This document shows positions 1 through 8,648 of a stretch of 64,000 nucleotides of DNA, piece by piece (position 1 is the first letter of the stretch; each line of letters starts with the position of its first letter). The stretch spans positions 1-64,000 of the forward strand of contig NZ_JAIXZS010000021.1 of the NCBI RefSeq assembly GCF_027489515.1, given 5' to 3'. The notes beneath the pieces were generated by a model. The model ran no database searches. It worked only from the letters and a program-made list of their open reading frames with translations, and had not been told where the DNA came from. Source of the DNA: Novosphingobium sp. (lineage in GTDB: Bacteria; Pseudomonadota; Alphaproteobacteria; Sphingomonadales; Sphingomonadaceae). The position numbers and the translations under genes are program-made.

Positions 1-70
1 CGAAGAGCGGCACGACCATGCCGGGGAACACGACAATGTCGCGCAGGGGAAGCAAGGGATACTGTGTCAT
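1..70 (-). CDS. lon: Lon protease, N-terminal fragment running off the window
   Basis: Reverse complement from ATG at 70 reads MTQYPLLPLRDIVVFPGMVVPLF, the conserved Lon N-terminus; not in the ORF track because it is truncated. Confidence 0.85.
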   Translation of the reverse strand, partial: MTQYPLLPLRDIVVFPGMVVPLF

Positions 71-253
71 AGCTTCAATTCCATTCGCCCTGCCGCCGGG
101 AGAGAGAACGGCAGGTTCTGTTGAAACTGAATATGGGAGCCCGCCCCCCTGCCCGCAATGGCCCGTTGTACCGGGGTTGTGGATGAGGGGGCGCGCCCAG
201 CCACCATGCCGCCTTTCCGGACAGGCGGCAGGTTAAGCAGGCCGTACCCCGGC

Positions 254-1356
254 TCAGGGGATCGGCTGGACCACCGGCTGCGAGATGAACACTGGTGGCG
301 GAGGCGGAGCCGGCGCGGTCGGCGCAGGCGGTGTCGGCTCTGCCGCTGGCGTTTCCACCATTGGCGCGGGCCCGGCAGCTGCATCTGCTGCCTCGTCCTC
401 TTTCTCGATAACCCGCTTCTCGGCCGCCGAAACCGGGTCAGCCGCAGCGCCGATCGGCCGCGCGAACGGGCCGTAGCGGGTCTGGCCCTTCGCGAGCGGT
501 CCGCGCCCATGCAGCGCCTCGATCTGATCGAAACGCGATTGCAGGTAGACCCGGCGATAGGTCGAATAGGGATCGGCCGCCTTGCGCAAACGCTGGAAGT
601 CCTCGTCCGCCTCGTTGCGATAATCGAGCGAGTCGACGATATTGATCGGGATCGCGTACCAGGCCTTGTTGAACGGCGCGCCCACCGCGAGCGGCAGCGC
701 CAGCCGGTCCACCACCAGGCCAAACAGATCGCGCACGGTCGTCGGCCCCACCAGCGGCAGGAACAGATAGGGCCCCGGCCCCACGCCATAGTAGCCAAGC
801 ACATTGGCAAGGCCGTTCTGCCGATAAGGCAGGTTGAAGGGTTTGCTGCGGGCGACGTCGATCGTTCCGGCAAGCCCGATGGTCGAATTGATGCCGAAGC
901 GCCCCACCGTCTCGAACGCCTTGCCGGGCTTGAGTTCGAGCAGGTACGCCACTGCAACGACCGGCTCGCGCAAGTTGCGGATGAAATTGCGCAGCGCCAT
1001 CCGTGCCGGGCGCGGCACCGCCTTCTGATAGCCAGACGCGATCGGGCCGACGAAGGCGTCGTCCACCGATTGCAGCACGTCGTAGCTCTTCTCGTTCACC
1101 TTCGCGAGCGGGTCTTCGACCGGCGCCTTGACCGTGCCGGAGACGACGATCTCGCCAGCAAGCGGCGGCAGCGCGTCCTGCGTCGGTGCAGCAGGCGCCG
1201 CAGCCGCGCTCTGGGCAGGCGCCGGGGCAGCAGGCGTGACCGAGGCGGAGGCAACCTCCGGCGCGGCAGGTGCCGTCGCTCCATCGGCAGGCGGGGCACT
1301 GGCCAGGGCGGCTGCGGCAAGCAGGACAAATGCGCTCAGGGGGAAACGACCTTCAT
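254..1356 (-). CDS. mlaA: MlaA/VacJ family phospholipid-trafficking protein; N-terminus apparently split by a 1-nt frameshift in a C5 run (track ORF begins at GTG 1099)
   Basis: DPLAKVNEKSYDV...PLVGPTTVRDLFGLVVDRL...AWYAIPINIVDSLDYR typical of MlaA. The frame stays open upstream to about 1390, and an ATG-led signal peptide sits at 1356 one base out of frame. Confidence 0.8.
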
Positions 1357-1471
1357 GGGGCGCGCCAACCGGAATCCGGCGGCTCGTTCAACTTTTGTGA
1401 CATTTGGATATAGCGCCTGTGTCCCCCCGGCGCCAGCCTGTCACGCGCACCGGGTGCGCCAGACGGACCGA

Positions 1472-1822
1472 TCAGAACGGCAGCTTGAAGCCCGGCGGGA
1501 TGCCTGCCGCCATCTGCACCTTCTGCATTTCCTCCGCCGCCGCTGCATCGGCGCGCTGGCGGCAATCGTTGAAGGCAGCGGCGATCAGGTCTTCGAGAAT
1601 GCCCTTCTCGGCCTTGTCCATCAGGCTGTCGTCGATCGAAACACCGATCACGCGGCCCTTGGCCGAAGCCTTGATCCTCACGAGCCCGCCGCCTGCCACG
1701 CCTTCGACCTCAATCTGGTCAAGCTTGCCTTGCGCGTCCTCCATCTGCTTCTGGATGGTCTGGGCGGCGGCCTGCGCGGCCTGGATCATCTCTTCCATCG
1801 ACTTCATGCGCGTTTGCTCCAA
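1472..1822 (-). CDS. YbaB/EbfC family nucleoid-associated protein (likely true start at 1807, MKSMEEMIQAAQ)
   Basis: EEMIQAAQAAAQTIQKQMEDAQGKLDQIEVEGVAGGGLVRIKASAKGRVIGVSID; located downstream of dnaX as in many bacteria. Confidence 0.92.
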   Translation of the reverse strand: MEQTRMKSMEEMIQAAQAAAQTIQKQMEDAQGKLDQIEVEGVAGGGLVRIKASAKGRVIGVSIDDSLMDKAEKGILEDLIAAAFNDCRQRADAAAAEEMQKVQMAAGIPPGFKLPF

Positions 1823-3639
1823 GGTTTCCGTTCGGTGGCGGATATAGTGCTTTCGTCGATCATTTCAGCCCCTGGAAACGCGGCAAAGGCCGCGCGCACC
1901 AAGGGATCCTCGCGCAAAGCCGCCTCTTCGCGTGCAGCAGCTGCCGCACGCGCCTCCTCAAGGCTGGGCATCGCGCTGGCAAGGTCGGCGCTGCGCTCGA
2001 CACGCCACGATCCGCCAGTCGCGCCTTCAAGGCCGCGCCGCATGTCCGCCGTGGGATCGCCCGGAATGCCCGGCGCCAGCGCATAGACCAGTTGCCCCGG
2101 CGTGAGAGAGATCACCCGCACCGAAAGCCGCATGGCAGAGCCGATCAGCGGCGAAACCTGCTCGACCTGCTCGACAAGCTGCGCCCATTGCGCGGACGCT
2201 CGCGCGGCAACCGCCTCCGGGCTCGGCGCCATAGCAGCCACCGGCGCAGCGCCATCTGCAGGCGGCGCAGACTGCATTGTCGGCGGGTTCGCCGCAAAGG
2301 CCTCAAGCTGCTTGATCAGCCCGCCCGGGTCCGGCAGGTCCGCCGCGTGCATCACGCGCAGCAGCGCCATCTGCGCCGCCACCAGCGGATCAGGCGCGCC
2401 GCGCACCTCTTCATAGCCCTTGAGCAGCAGTTGCCACAGCCGGTGCAGCGCGCCCGCGCCCAGCTTCTTCGCCCAGCCCTCCAGCGCTTCGCGCTCCTCG
2501 GCCGAGCGCGCGTCCGCCGTGCCTGAAATCTGCGTGACGGTCACCTTGTGGACGAGATCGAGCTGCGCGCGCATCATCGCGGTCGGTTCGATCCCCAGCG
2601 CAAACTGGCTCGCCACTTCCTGCAGCACGCCGTCGCCCTTGCCGCCGATCACCGCGCTGAACAGGCGGCGCTGCATGGTCTTGTCGGCAAGGCCCAGCAT
2701 CTCGCGGACCTGCTCGGCCGTAACTTCACCCCCGCCCGCCATATCGGCATGGCTGATCGCCTGATCGAGGATCGAGAGACCATCGCGCACCGAGCCCTCG
2801 GCCGCCGCCGCGATCATCGCCAGCGCCTCATCCTCGGCATGGACGCTTTCTGCCTCGCACACCTTGCCGAAATGCGCGGCAAGCACCGGCGTCTGGATCC
2901 GCCGCAAGTCGAACCGCTGGCAGCGCGAAAGCACCGTCACCGGCAACTTGTCGACTTCCGTTGTCGCGAAGAGGAACTTCACATGCGCCGGCGGCTCTTC
3001 CAGCGTTTTCAGCAGCGCGTTGAACGCGTTGCGGGAAAGCATGTGCACTTCGTCGATGATGTAGATCTTGTAGCGCGCCGAAACCGCCGCATAGCGCACC
3101 GCCTCGATGATCTCGCGCACGTCGTCGACGCCGGTGTGGCTCGCCGCGTCCATCTCGATCACGTCGATATGCCGCCCTTCGGCAATCGCGACGCAGGGCT
3201 CGCACACCCCGCAGGGGTCGATTGTCGGCCCGCCCTGCCCATCCGGTCCGATGCAGTTGAGCGCCTTGGCAATGAGGCGCGCGGTCGAGGTCTTGCCCAC
3301 CCCGCGCACGCCGGTCATCAGGAAGGCATGCGCCAGCCGCCCGCGCCGGATCGCGTTGCCCAGCGTCTGGACCATCGCGTCCTGCCCGATCAGTTCGCCA
3401 AAGGTCTGCGGGCGATACTTGCGCGCCAGCACGCGGTAGGGCTGGCCAGGAGGCGCGGGCATGGGAGCGGCAACCGGTGGCGCCGCCCGCTCTTCCTGCA
3501 CCACGCTGGCAACCGCAGCAGGCGCGGGATCGCCAAACATCGAGGCTTGCCCCGCGGCCTCAAGCTCCGCCGCCGATGGACCGTCGTCCTCGGGTTCATC
3601 AGCGATGGGCGCGCCAAACATGTCGGTGGAATCGACCAT
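1804..3639 (-). CDS. dnaX: DNA polymerase III subunit gamma/tau
   Basis: YRVLARKYRPQTFGELIGQDAMVQTL, Walker A GVRGVGKTSTARLIAKALNC, Cys cluster and IIDEVHMLSRNAFNALLKTLEEPP. Confidence 0.96.
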   Translation of the reverse strand: MVDSTDMFGAPIADEPEDDGPSAAELEAAGQASMFGDPAPAAVASVVQEERAAPPVAAPMPAPPGQPYRVLARKYRPQTFGELIGQDAMVQTLGNAIRRGRLAHAFLMTGVRGVGKTSTARLIAKALNCIGPDGQGGPTIDPCGVCEPCVAIAEGRHIDVIEMDAASHTGVDDVREIIEAVRYAAVSARYKIYIIDEVHMLSRNAFNALLKTLEEPPAHVKFLFATTEVDKLPVTVLSRCQRFDLRRIQTPVLAAHFGKVCEAESVHAEDEALAMIAAAAEGSVRDGLSILDQAISHADMAGGGEVTAEQVREMLGLADKTMQRRLFSAVIGGKGDGVLQEVASQFALGIEPTAMMRAQLDLVHKVTVTQISGTADARSAEEREALEGWAKKLGAGALHRLWQLLLKGYEEVRGAPDPLVAAQMALLRVMHAADLPDPGGLIKQLEAFAANPPTMQSAPPADGAAPVAAMAPSPEAVAARASAQWAQLVEQVEQVSPLIGSAMRLSVRVISLTPGQLVYALAPGIPGDPTADMRRGLEGATGGSWRVERSADLASAMPSLEEARAAAAAREEAALREDPLVRAAFAAFPGAEMIDESTISATERKPWSKRA

Positions 3640-3735
3640 GAACCCTGATTAGGCCCTCCCGCGCCAATTGTCGAAGCCCCCTGACCCAACTCGCCGGGGA
3701 TTGACAGACAGGTTGCAAAGCGCAACCTTCCTGCC

Positions 3736-4227
3736 ATGAGCACGATAACGCCCGGCCGGATGACCGCCGCCCATCAAGGATCCCTCGTGGTGTTCGTGAT
3801 CGGCATGCGGATCAATCACTTCCACAAGGTGGGCAAGTGGTGGCCAGTGTTTCAGGCGATGGGCCCGATGCTCGGAGAAGTCTCGCGCGATCCGCAAAGC
3901 GGCTTTCTCGGCTACGAATTTCTCCTGCGCAGCCTGCGCACGGTCGTCCTGCTGCAATACTGGCGCGATTTTGACAGCCTCGAGGCCTATGCCCGCGCCC
4001 GCGAGAAACAGCACTGGCCCGCCTGGACCGCGTTCAACAAGGCCATAGGCAACGACGGCACCGTGGGAATCTTCCATGAGACCTACGTCGTCCCCGAACA
4101 CGGCAGCGAGACGATCTACGGCAACATGGTTCCCTTCGGCCTCGGCAAGGTTAGCGGCGTCGTCCCGGCTACGGGTTCACGCAACGAGGCGCGTTCCAGA
4201 ATGCGGGGCATTTCTGAGGGGGATTGA
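3736..4227 (+). CDS. DUF4188-like (heme-degrading/monooxygenase-like) protein
   Basis: VVFVIGMRINHFHKVGKWWPVFQAMGPML...GFLGYEF...LLQYWRDFDSLEAYAR...HWPAWTAFNK. Confidence 0.75.
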   Translation: MSTITPGRMTAAHQGSLVVFVIGMRINHFHKVGKWWPVFQAMGPMLGEVSRDPQSGFLGYEFLLRSLRTVVLLQYWRDFDSLEAYARAREKQHWPAWTAFNKAIGNDGTVGIFHETYVVPEHGSETIYGNMVPFGLGKVSGVVPATGSRNEARSRMRGISEGD

Positions 4228-4228
4228 A

Positions 4229-4315
4229 GGAGCCGGGCGACCCGCCGCACATCGTTGTGGCTGCTTCCTTCCGGACCTGACCAGGTTGGCGACAGCAAAC
4301 GTCCGCCCGACTCCC
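4229..4315 (-). ncRNA. ffs: Signal recognition particle RNA (4.5S type), approximate ends
   Basis: Minus strand contains CAACCTGGTCAGGTCCGGAAGGAAGCAGCCA, the SRP RNA apical loop signature, with complementary flanks GGGAGTCGGGCGG / CCGCCGGGTCGCCCGGCTCC-type pairing. Confidence 0.88.
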
Positions 4316-4372
4316 GCGGCGCATATGGCGGCGCCTGCCGGAAAATGCAATCCCGTGCGGACGCGGCGGAAC

Positions 4373-4651
4373 CTACCGGAAGTTGTCGGCGTAGCTCTGC
4401 AGCTTGAGGCGCTTCGGCGGCACCGGGCTGACATGTGCGGCGATGCCATACTTGTCGGCATAGGCCTTCGCTTCGTCCGCCGAACCGAAGGTCAGCACGA
4501 CCTGCACTTGCGTATCGCCAGAGCCGGCCCAGCCCATCAGCGGATCGGGCTTGCGCGCCTCTGCCGGAGCGAATTCGAGAACCCACTGATCGGTGCGTGA
4601 CTTGCCCGATTGCATGGCGTTTTTCGGGCGCTGGTAGATGCGTGCAGTCAT
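4373..4651 (-). CDS. ETC complex I subunit (NDUFS4-like) protein
   Basis: MTARIYQRPKNAMQSGKSRTDQWVLEFAPAEARKPDPLMGWAGSGDTQVQVVLTFGSADEAKAYADKYGI. Confidence 0.85.
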   Translation of the reverse strand: MTARIYQRPKNAMQSGKSRTDQWVLEFAPAEARKPDPLMGWAGSGDTQVQVVLTFGSADEAKAYADKYGIAAHVSPVPPKRLKLQSYADNFR

Positions 4652-4717
4652 ACGCGCCCCTTGCCCACGAATCGGCTTTGAAATCAAGTGCGGGTTGGGT
4701 CGGAATGCAGTGTTTCC

Positions 4718-4812
4718 CGCTCTGGATCTCGGCCTGCGCGGGGATGACGAAGGAAGCAGGACTCCATCATCCAAACCAGGCATCATTCCCGCGCAGGCGG
4801 AAATTCAGAGCG
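4718..4812. repeat. REP-like palindromic intergenic element
   Basis: CGCTCTGGATCTCGGCCTGCGCGGGGATGACGA (4718-4750) and inverted TCATTCCCGCGCAGGCGGAAATTCAGAGCG (4783-4812). Confidence 0.75.
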
Positions 4813-4833
4813 ACACGGCGCAACGCCGGGGAT

Positions 4834-7326
4834 CTAACGTTTCCCCGCCTGAAACGCGTTCTTGGTCCGGAGGCTTGCTTCCTCTTCCCACGGCGCTTCT
4901 GGCCACCGGTGCTTGGGATAACGGCCCTTCATGTCCTTCACCACGTCGCGCCATGAACCGCGCCAGAAGCCCGGCAGATCGGCCGTCGTCTGGATCGGCT
5001 TCTGCCCCGGCGAAGTGAGCGAGAGCAACAGCGGCCGAGGCGGATCGCCGATCGTCGGATGCCGGTCGAGCCCGAACAGTGCCTGCACGCGCAGCTCCAC
5101 CATCGGGCCGCCCTCATGCGCATAGTCGATCGCGTGGTTGGTCCCGGCGGGCGACGTAAACTCGGCCGGCGCCAACCGGTCGAGCGTGCTCCGCGCATTC
5201 CAGTCAAGCCGCCCCAGCAGCGCCTCATGCAGCTTGCCCGCCCCGATCTCGAATTCGCGCCGACCTGCCAGCAGCGGCCCCAGCCAGTCCTCCGCCTCGG
5301 CTAGCAAAGCCTCCGGTGAAAGCGCGGCAAGCCCCGCGTATCGCGCGCGCTCGATCAGCGCCAAGGCCTTCTCACCCAGCGGCAGCAGAGCGAGGCCCTC
5401 GGCTCGCAGCCGCTCGATCAGCAAGGCCTCGACCGCCTCTCTTGGCGGTGAAGGATCGGGCACCCGCGCCAGCACAACAGCGCCGAGCCGCCGCTCCAGC
5501 CGCGCTTCGACCCGCGCCTCGGCCGCGTTCCAGCTCAGCGCATGCCGCGCCTCGATCCGGTGCGTGAGGTGGCGGGTGACCTCTGCCTCCTCCAGCGCCA
5601 GGGCCGCGGTGATCCTAGCGCCCTTGGCCTCACCCTGCGCATCGCCGATCACCAGCCATGGGGCGCGGACCAGCGAACTCGCCGGGTCGAGCCGGTAGCC
5701 GCGCCCGCCAGAGGCCAGCCATTCCTCGCCGCTCGCGGCGCGCGCGCGCGCAATCCGGTCTGGAAAGGCCTCCGCGAGTAGCACGCCAAGCGGCACTTGC
5801 GGTCCCTGCTGCCCGCCAAAGTCCCGTGCAGCGCGCTCCGCAGCCTTGGCCCAGCGCGCCGCTAGCGCGCGCGAAGCCTCGGCCCGCCCGCCGCGCTCAC
5901 GCCCCGAGCGTTCCAGCCGCGCGGCAAGGTCCTCGCCGCGCCCGCCAAGGCCGCGCTCCTGCAGCAGCAGCGCCAGGCGCGCCGCCTCCTCCGCCTGCCC
6001 CCGCGCCGCCGCATAGAGCAGCATATGCGCCAGCGCCGGCTCCATCGGCAGCGATGCCATCGCGCGCCCATGCGCGGTAATCCGACCCTCATCGTCCAGC
6101 GCGCCCAGCGCAGCGAGCGCCCCGCGCGCCGCTGCCATCGCAGCTGCGGGCGGCGGATCGATCCACGCCATCTCAGCCGGATCGCCTGCGCCCCATTGCG
6201 CCAAGGTCAGCGCCAGCGGGGTGAGATCACTTGTGAGGATTTCCGGCGGATCGAAGGCCTCACGGCCCGCGTGTGCGGCTTCCTCCCACAATCGGTAGGC
6301 CACGCCCGGCCCCTGCCGCGCCGCACGCCCCGCGCGCTGCGCGGCAGAGGCCTGGCTCGCCCGCACCGTCACCAGCCGCGAGACGCCCGCTGCCTTGTCG
6401 AACTCCGATCGCCGCGAGAGGCCGGCATCGACCACGATCCGCACGCCGTCCAGCGTCAGCGAGGTTTCGGCAATGCTCGTCGCCAGCACCACGCGCCGCC
6501 GCCCATCGGGCGCGCGCCGGATCGCCGCGCGCTGCCCCGCCGGCTCCACTTGCCCGTGCAGCGGCAGCACCAGTGCCTTCGGCAGGCGCTCGGCCAAGAG
6601 GTCCGCGCATCGCTCGATCTGCGCAACACCTGGCAGGAACGCCAGAATATCGCCCTCTTCCTCGCCCCACGCCTGGATCACCGCGCTCGCTACCGCCTGT
6701 TCGGGCTTCAGATCGGGCCGCGCGCCGAGCCATCGAATGCCAAGCGGATGCGCCTTGCCCTCGCTTTCCACCACCGCGCAATTCCCCAGCAGCCGGGCAA
6801 ACCGGGCACCATCGAGCGTGGCGGACATGACCACCAGCCGCAGATCACCGCGCAGCACGCCCTGCGCCTCGATCGCCAGCGCCAGCGCCAGATCGCTCCC
6901 CAGCCCGCGCTCGTGCGCTTCGTCGAACAGCACCGCCGAGACGCCCGCCAGTTCGGGATCGGCGAGCAGCGCCGAGACAAAGATCGCCTCGGTCATCACC
7001 ACGATCCGCGTGCGCGGCCCCCGCTTGGCATCAAGCCGGGTCACATAGCCGACCGTCTCGCCAGCTTGCTCCCCCATGAGCTCGGCCATGCGCTCCGCCG
7101 CCGCGCGCGCCGCCACGCGCCGGGGCGAAAGCACCACGACCTGGCCTTTGCACCACGCCTCGCCGATTAGCGCGGGCGCCACCGCCGTCGTCTTGCCTGC
7201 CCCCGGCGGCGCGATCAGCACCGCCGCAGGGCCAGCACGCAGTGCGGCCAGCAACTGTGGCAAAACGGCATGGATCGGAAGCACGCTCACACCTTTCGCC
7301 CTAAGCACCCTCTGCGCCCCCTGCAA
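4834..7326 (-). CDS. hrpB: ATP-dependent helicase HrpB (start possibly at GTG 7290)
   Basis: APPGAGKTTAVAPALI, LFDEAHERGLGSDLALAL, VVMSATLDGARFARLLG, QRAGRAARQGPGVAYRLW; C-terminal PKHRWPEAPWEEEA. Confidence 0.93.
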   Translation of the reverse strand: MQGAQRVLRAKGVSVLPIHAVLPQLLAALRAGPAAVLIAPPGAGKTTAVAPALIGEAWCKGQVVVLSPRRVAARAAAERMAELMGEQAGETVGYVTRLDAKRGPRTRIVVMTEAIFVSALLADPELAGVSAVLFDEAHERGLGSDLALALAIEAQGVLRGDLRLVVMSATLDGARFARLLGNCAVVESEGKAHPLGIRWLGARPDLKPEQAVASAVIQAWGEEEGDILAFLPGVAQIERCADLLAERLPKALVLPLHGQVEPAGQRAAIRRAPDGRRRVVLATSIAETSLTLDGVRIVVDAGLSRRSEFDKAAGVSRLVTVRASQASAAQRAGRAARQGPGVAYRLWEEAAHAGREAFDPPEILTSDLTPLALTLAQWGAGDPAEMAWIDPPPAAAMAAARGALAALGALDDEGRITAHGRAMASLPMEPALAHMLLYAAARGQAEEAARLALLLQERGLGGRGEDLAARLERSGRERGGRAEASRALAARWAKAAERAARDFGGQQGPQVPLGVLLAEAFPDRIARARAASGEEWLASGGRGYRLDPASSLVRAPWLVIGDAQGEAKGARITAALALEEAEVTRHLTHRIEARHALSWNAAEARVEARLERRLGAVVLARVPDPSPPREAVEALLIERLRAEGLALLPLGEKALALIERARYAGLAALSPEALLAEAEDWLGPLLAGRREFEIGAGKLHEALLGRLDWNARSTLDRLAPAEFTSPAGTNHAIDYAHEGGPMVELRVQALFGLDRHPTIGDPPRPLLLSLTSPGQKPIQTTADLPGFWRGSWRDVVKDMKGRYPKHRWPEAPWEEEASLRTKNAFQAGKR

Positions 7327-7346
7327 TCCATGCTAGGGCGGCCCAC

Positions 7347-7487
7347 ATGAGGACCAGCATCGAAATTCTCGTCGCGCTCCTCACGAGCATTCTCGCTGGC
7401 GGAACGGTGATCGCGGTCTTGATCGCCGCCGCCGCGCTGCTCGCCGTCAGCGCGCTGTGGTGGCTGATCGGCAAGCGTCCCGGCTGA
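7347..7487 (+). CDS. Small putative single-pass membrane protein, 46 aa (below track cutoff)
   Basis: ATG-TGA ORF MRTSIEILVALLTSILAGGTVIAVLIAAAALLAVSALWWLIGKRPG, one hydrophobic helix with basic C-terminus. Confidence 0.35.
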   Translation: MRTSIEILVALLTSILAGGTVIAVLIAAAALLAVSALWWLIGKRPG

Positions 7488-7580
7488 CCCATCCGCACTT
7501 TCGCTAGCGCGCCCCCGCCTTGACCGGCCCGCGCCGCCGCGCCACCCTATGTCGCAAACTTACCGGGAGAATTCCACGTC

Positions 7581-8597
7581 ATGCAGCACCGCCGCCTCGG
7601 CACTTCCGCCATCGTCGTTTCCGATATCTGCATGGGGACGATGACCTTCGGCAGCCAGGCCGATGAAGCAGCCTCGCTGCGCATCCTCGACATGAGCTAC
7701 GACGCCGGCATCAACTTCTACGACACGGCCGAGGGCTACCCCGTGCCGCCCGATGTAAAGTGGGTCGGCCGCACCGAAGAGATCGTCGGCAAGTGGCTGA
7801 AAACCAAGCCGCGCGATGCAATCATCCTTGCCACCAAGGTCTCCGGCCCCAGCCACGTCTGGTTCAAGAGCCCCAAGCGCAATGGCATGACCGCGCTCGA
7901 TCGGCACAATATCATCAAGGCGGTCGAGGAAAGCCTCCAGAAGCTCGGCACCGACTACATCGACCTCTACCAGACCCACTGGCCCGATCACGACACACCC
8001 TATGAAGAGACGATGGAAGTGCTCGACGAGCTCGTCCGCGCCGGCAAGGTGCGCGTGCTCGGCTGCTCGAACGAAACCTCGTGGGGCCTGATGAAGTCGA
8101 TCGAGGCAGCGAAAGCCGTCGGCGCTGCGCGCTACCAGACGATCCAGAACAACTTCAGCCTCAATAACCGCCGCTTCGAGGACGAACTGGCACAAGTCTG
8201 CCGCAAGGAGGGTGTGAGCCTCATCCCCTACTCACCGATTGGTGGCGGCGTGCTCGCCGGCAAGTACAACGGCGGCGCCCGCCCCGAAGGCGCTCGCTTC
8301 TCGAAATACCTCGAAATGGGTGGCCGCCAGGCCGGCATGGCCCGCCGCTTTGTCAACGAGAAGTCGACCGCATCGGCCGAACGCTTTGCCGCGATCGCCG
8401 CTGAACACGGGCTCGACCCCGTCACCTTCGCGGTCGCCTGGTCGAAGCAGCACGATTTCGTCGCCTCGACCATCGTCGGCGTGACCACCGAGGCTCAATG
8501 CGCCCCGATCTTCGCCGCCGCCGATCTGGTCCTGCCGGAAGAGGCGATGAAGGCAGTCAACGCGGTGAGCCGCGAGATCATGTACCCGATGGGGTGA
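7581..8597 (+). CDS. Aldo/keto reductase
   Basis: MQHRRLGTSAIVVSDICMGTMTFG...DTAEGYP...TDYIDLYQTHWPDHDTPYEETMEVLDELVRAGKVRVLGCSNE. Confidence 0.93.
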   Translation: MQHRRLGTSAIVVSDICMGTMTFGSQADEAASLRILDMSYDAGINFYDTAEGYPVPPDVKWVGRTEEIVGKWLKTKPRDAIILATKVSGPSHVWFKSPKRNGMTALDRHNIIKAVEESLQKLGTDYIDLYQTHWPDHDTPYEETMEVLDELVRAGKVRVLGCSNETSWGLMKSIEAAKAVGAARYQTIQNNFSLNNRRFEDELAQVCRKEGVSLIPYSPIGGGVLAGKYNGGARPEGARFSKYLEMGGRQAGMARRFVNEKSTASAERFAAIAAEHGLDPVTFAVAWSKQHDFVASTIVGVTTEAQCAPIFAAADLVLPEEAMKAVNAVSREIMYPMG

Positions 8598-8648
8598 AAT
8601 CGCGCCCGGTCCGCGCCCAAATGCTGACCGGGCAGCTTCCCTCCAGCC

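Noticed and set aside
158-2086. 642-aa plus-strand ORF and similar long ORFs (2548-3648, 15554-18013, 21346-23151, 43862-46192 N-terminal part, 47953-51078 N-terminal part)
   Set aside because: Antisense to well-supported genes (mlaA/ybaB/dnaX, RTX2, tricorn, hydrolases, TetR); Arg/His/Ala-rich composition typical of GC-rich shadow frames
1804-3639. Programmed frameshift in dnaX producing gamma
   Set aside because: I did not see an A-AAA-AAG type slippery sequence in this GC-rich gene
4116-4586. ORFs overlapping the SRP RNA locus (4076-4600, 4116-4586, 4177-4461)
   Set aside because: Region is explained by the SRP RNA and the complex I subunit gene; no family match in the translations
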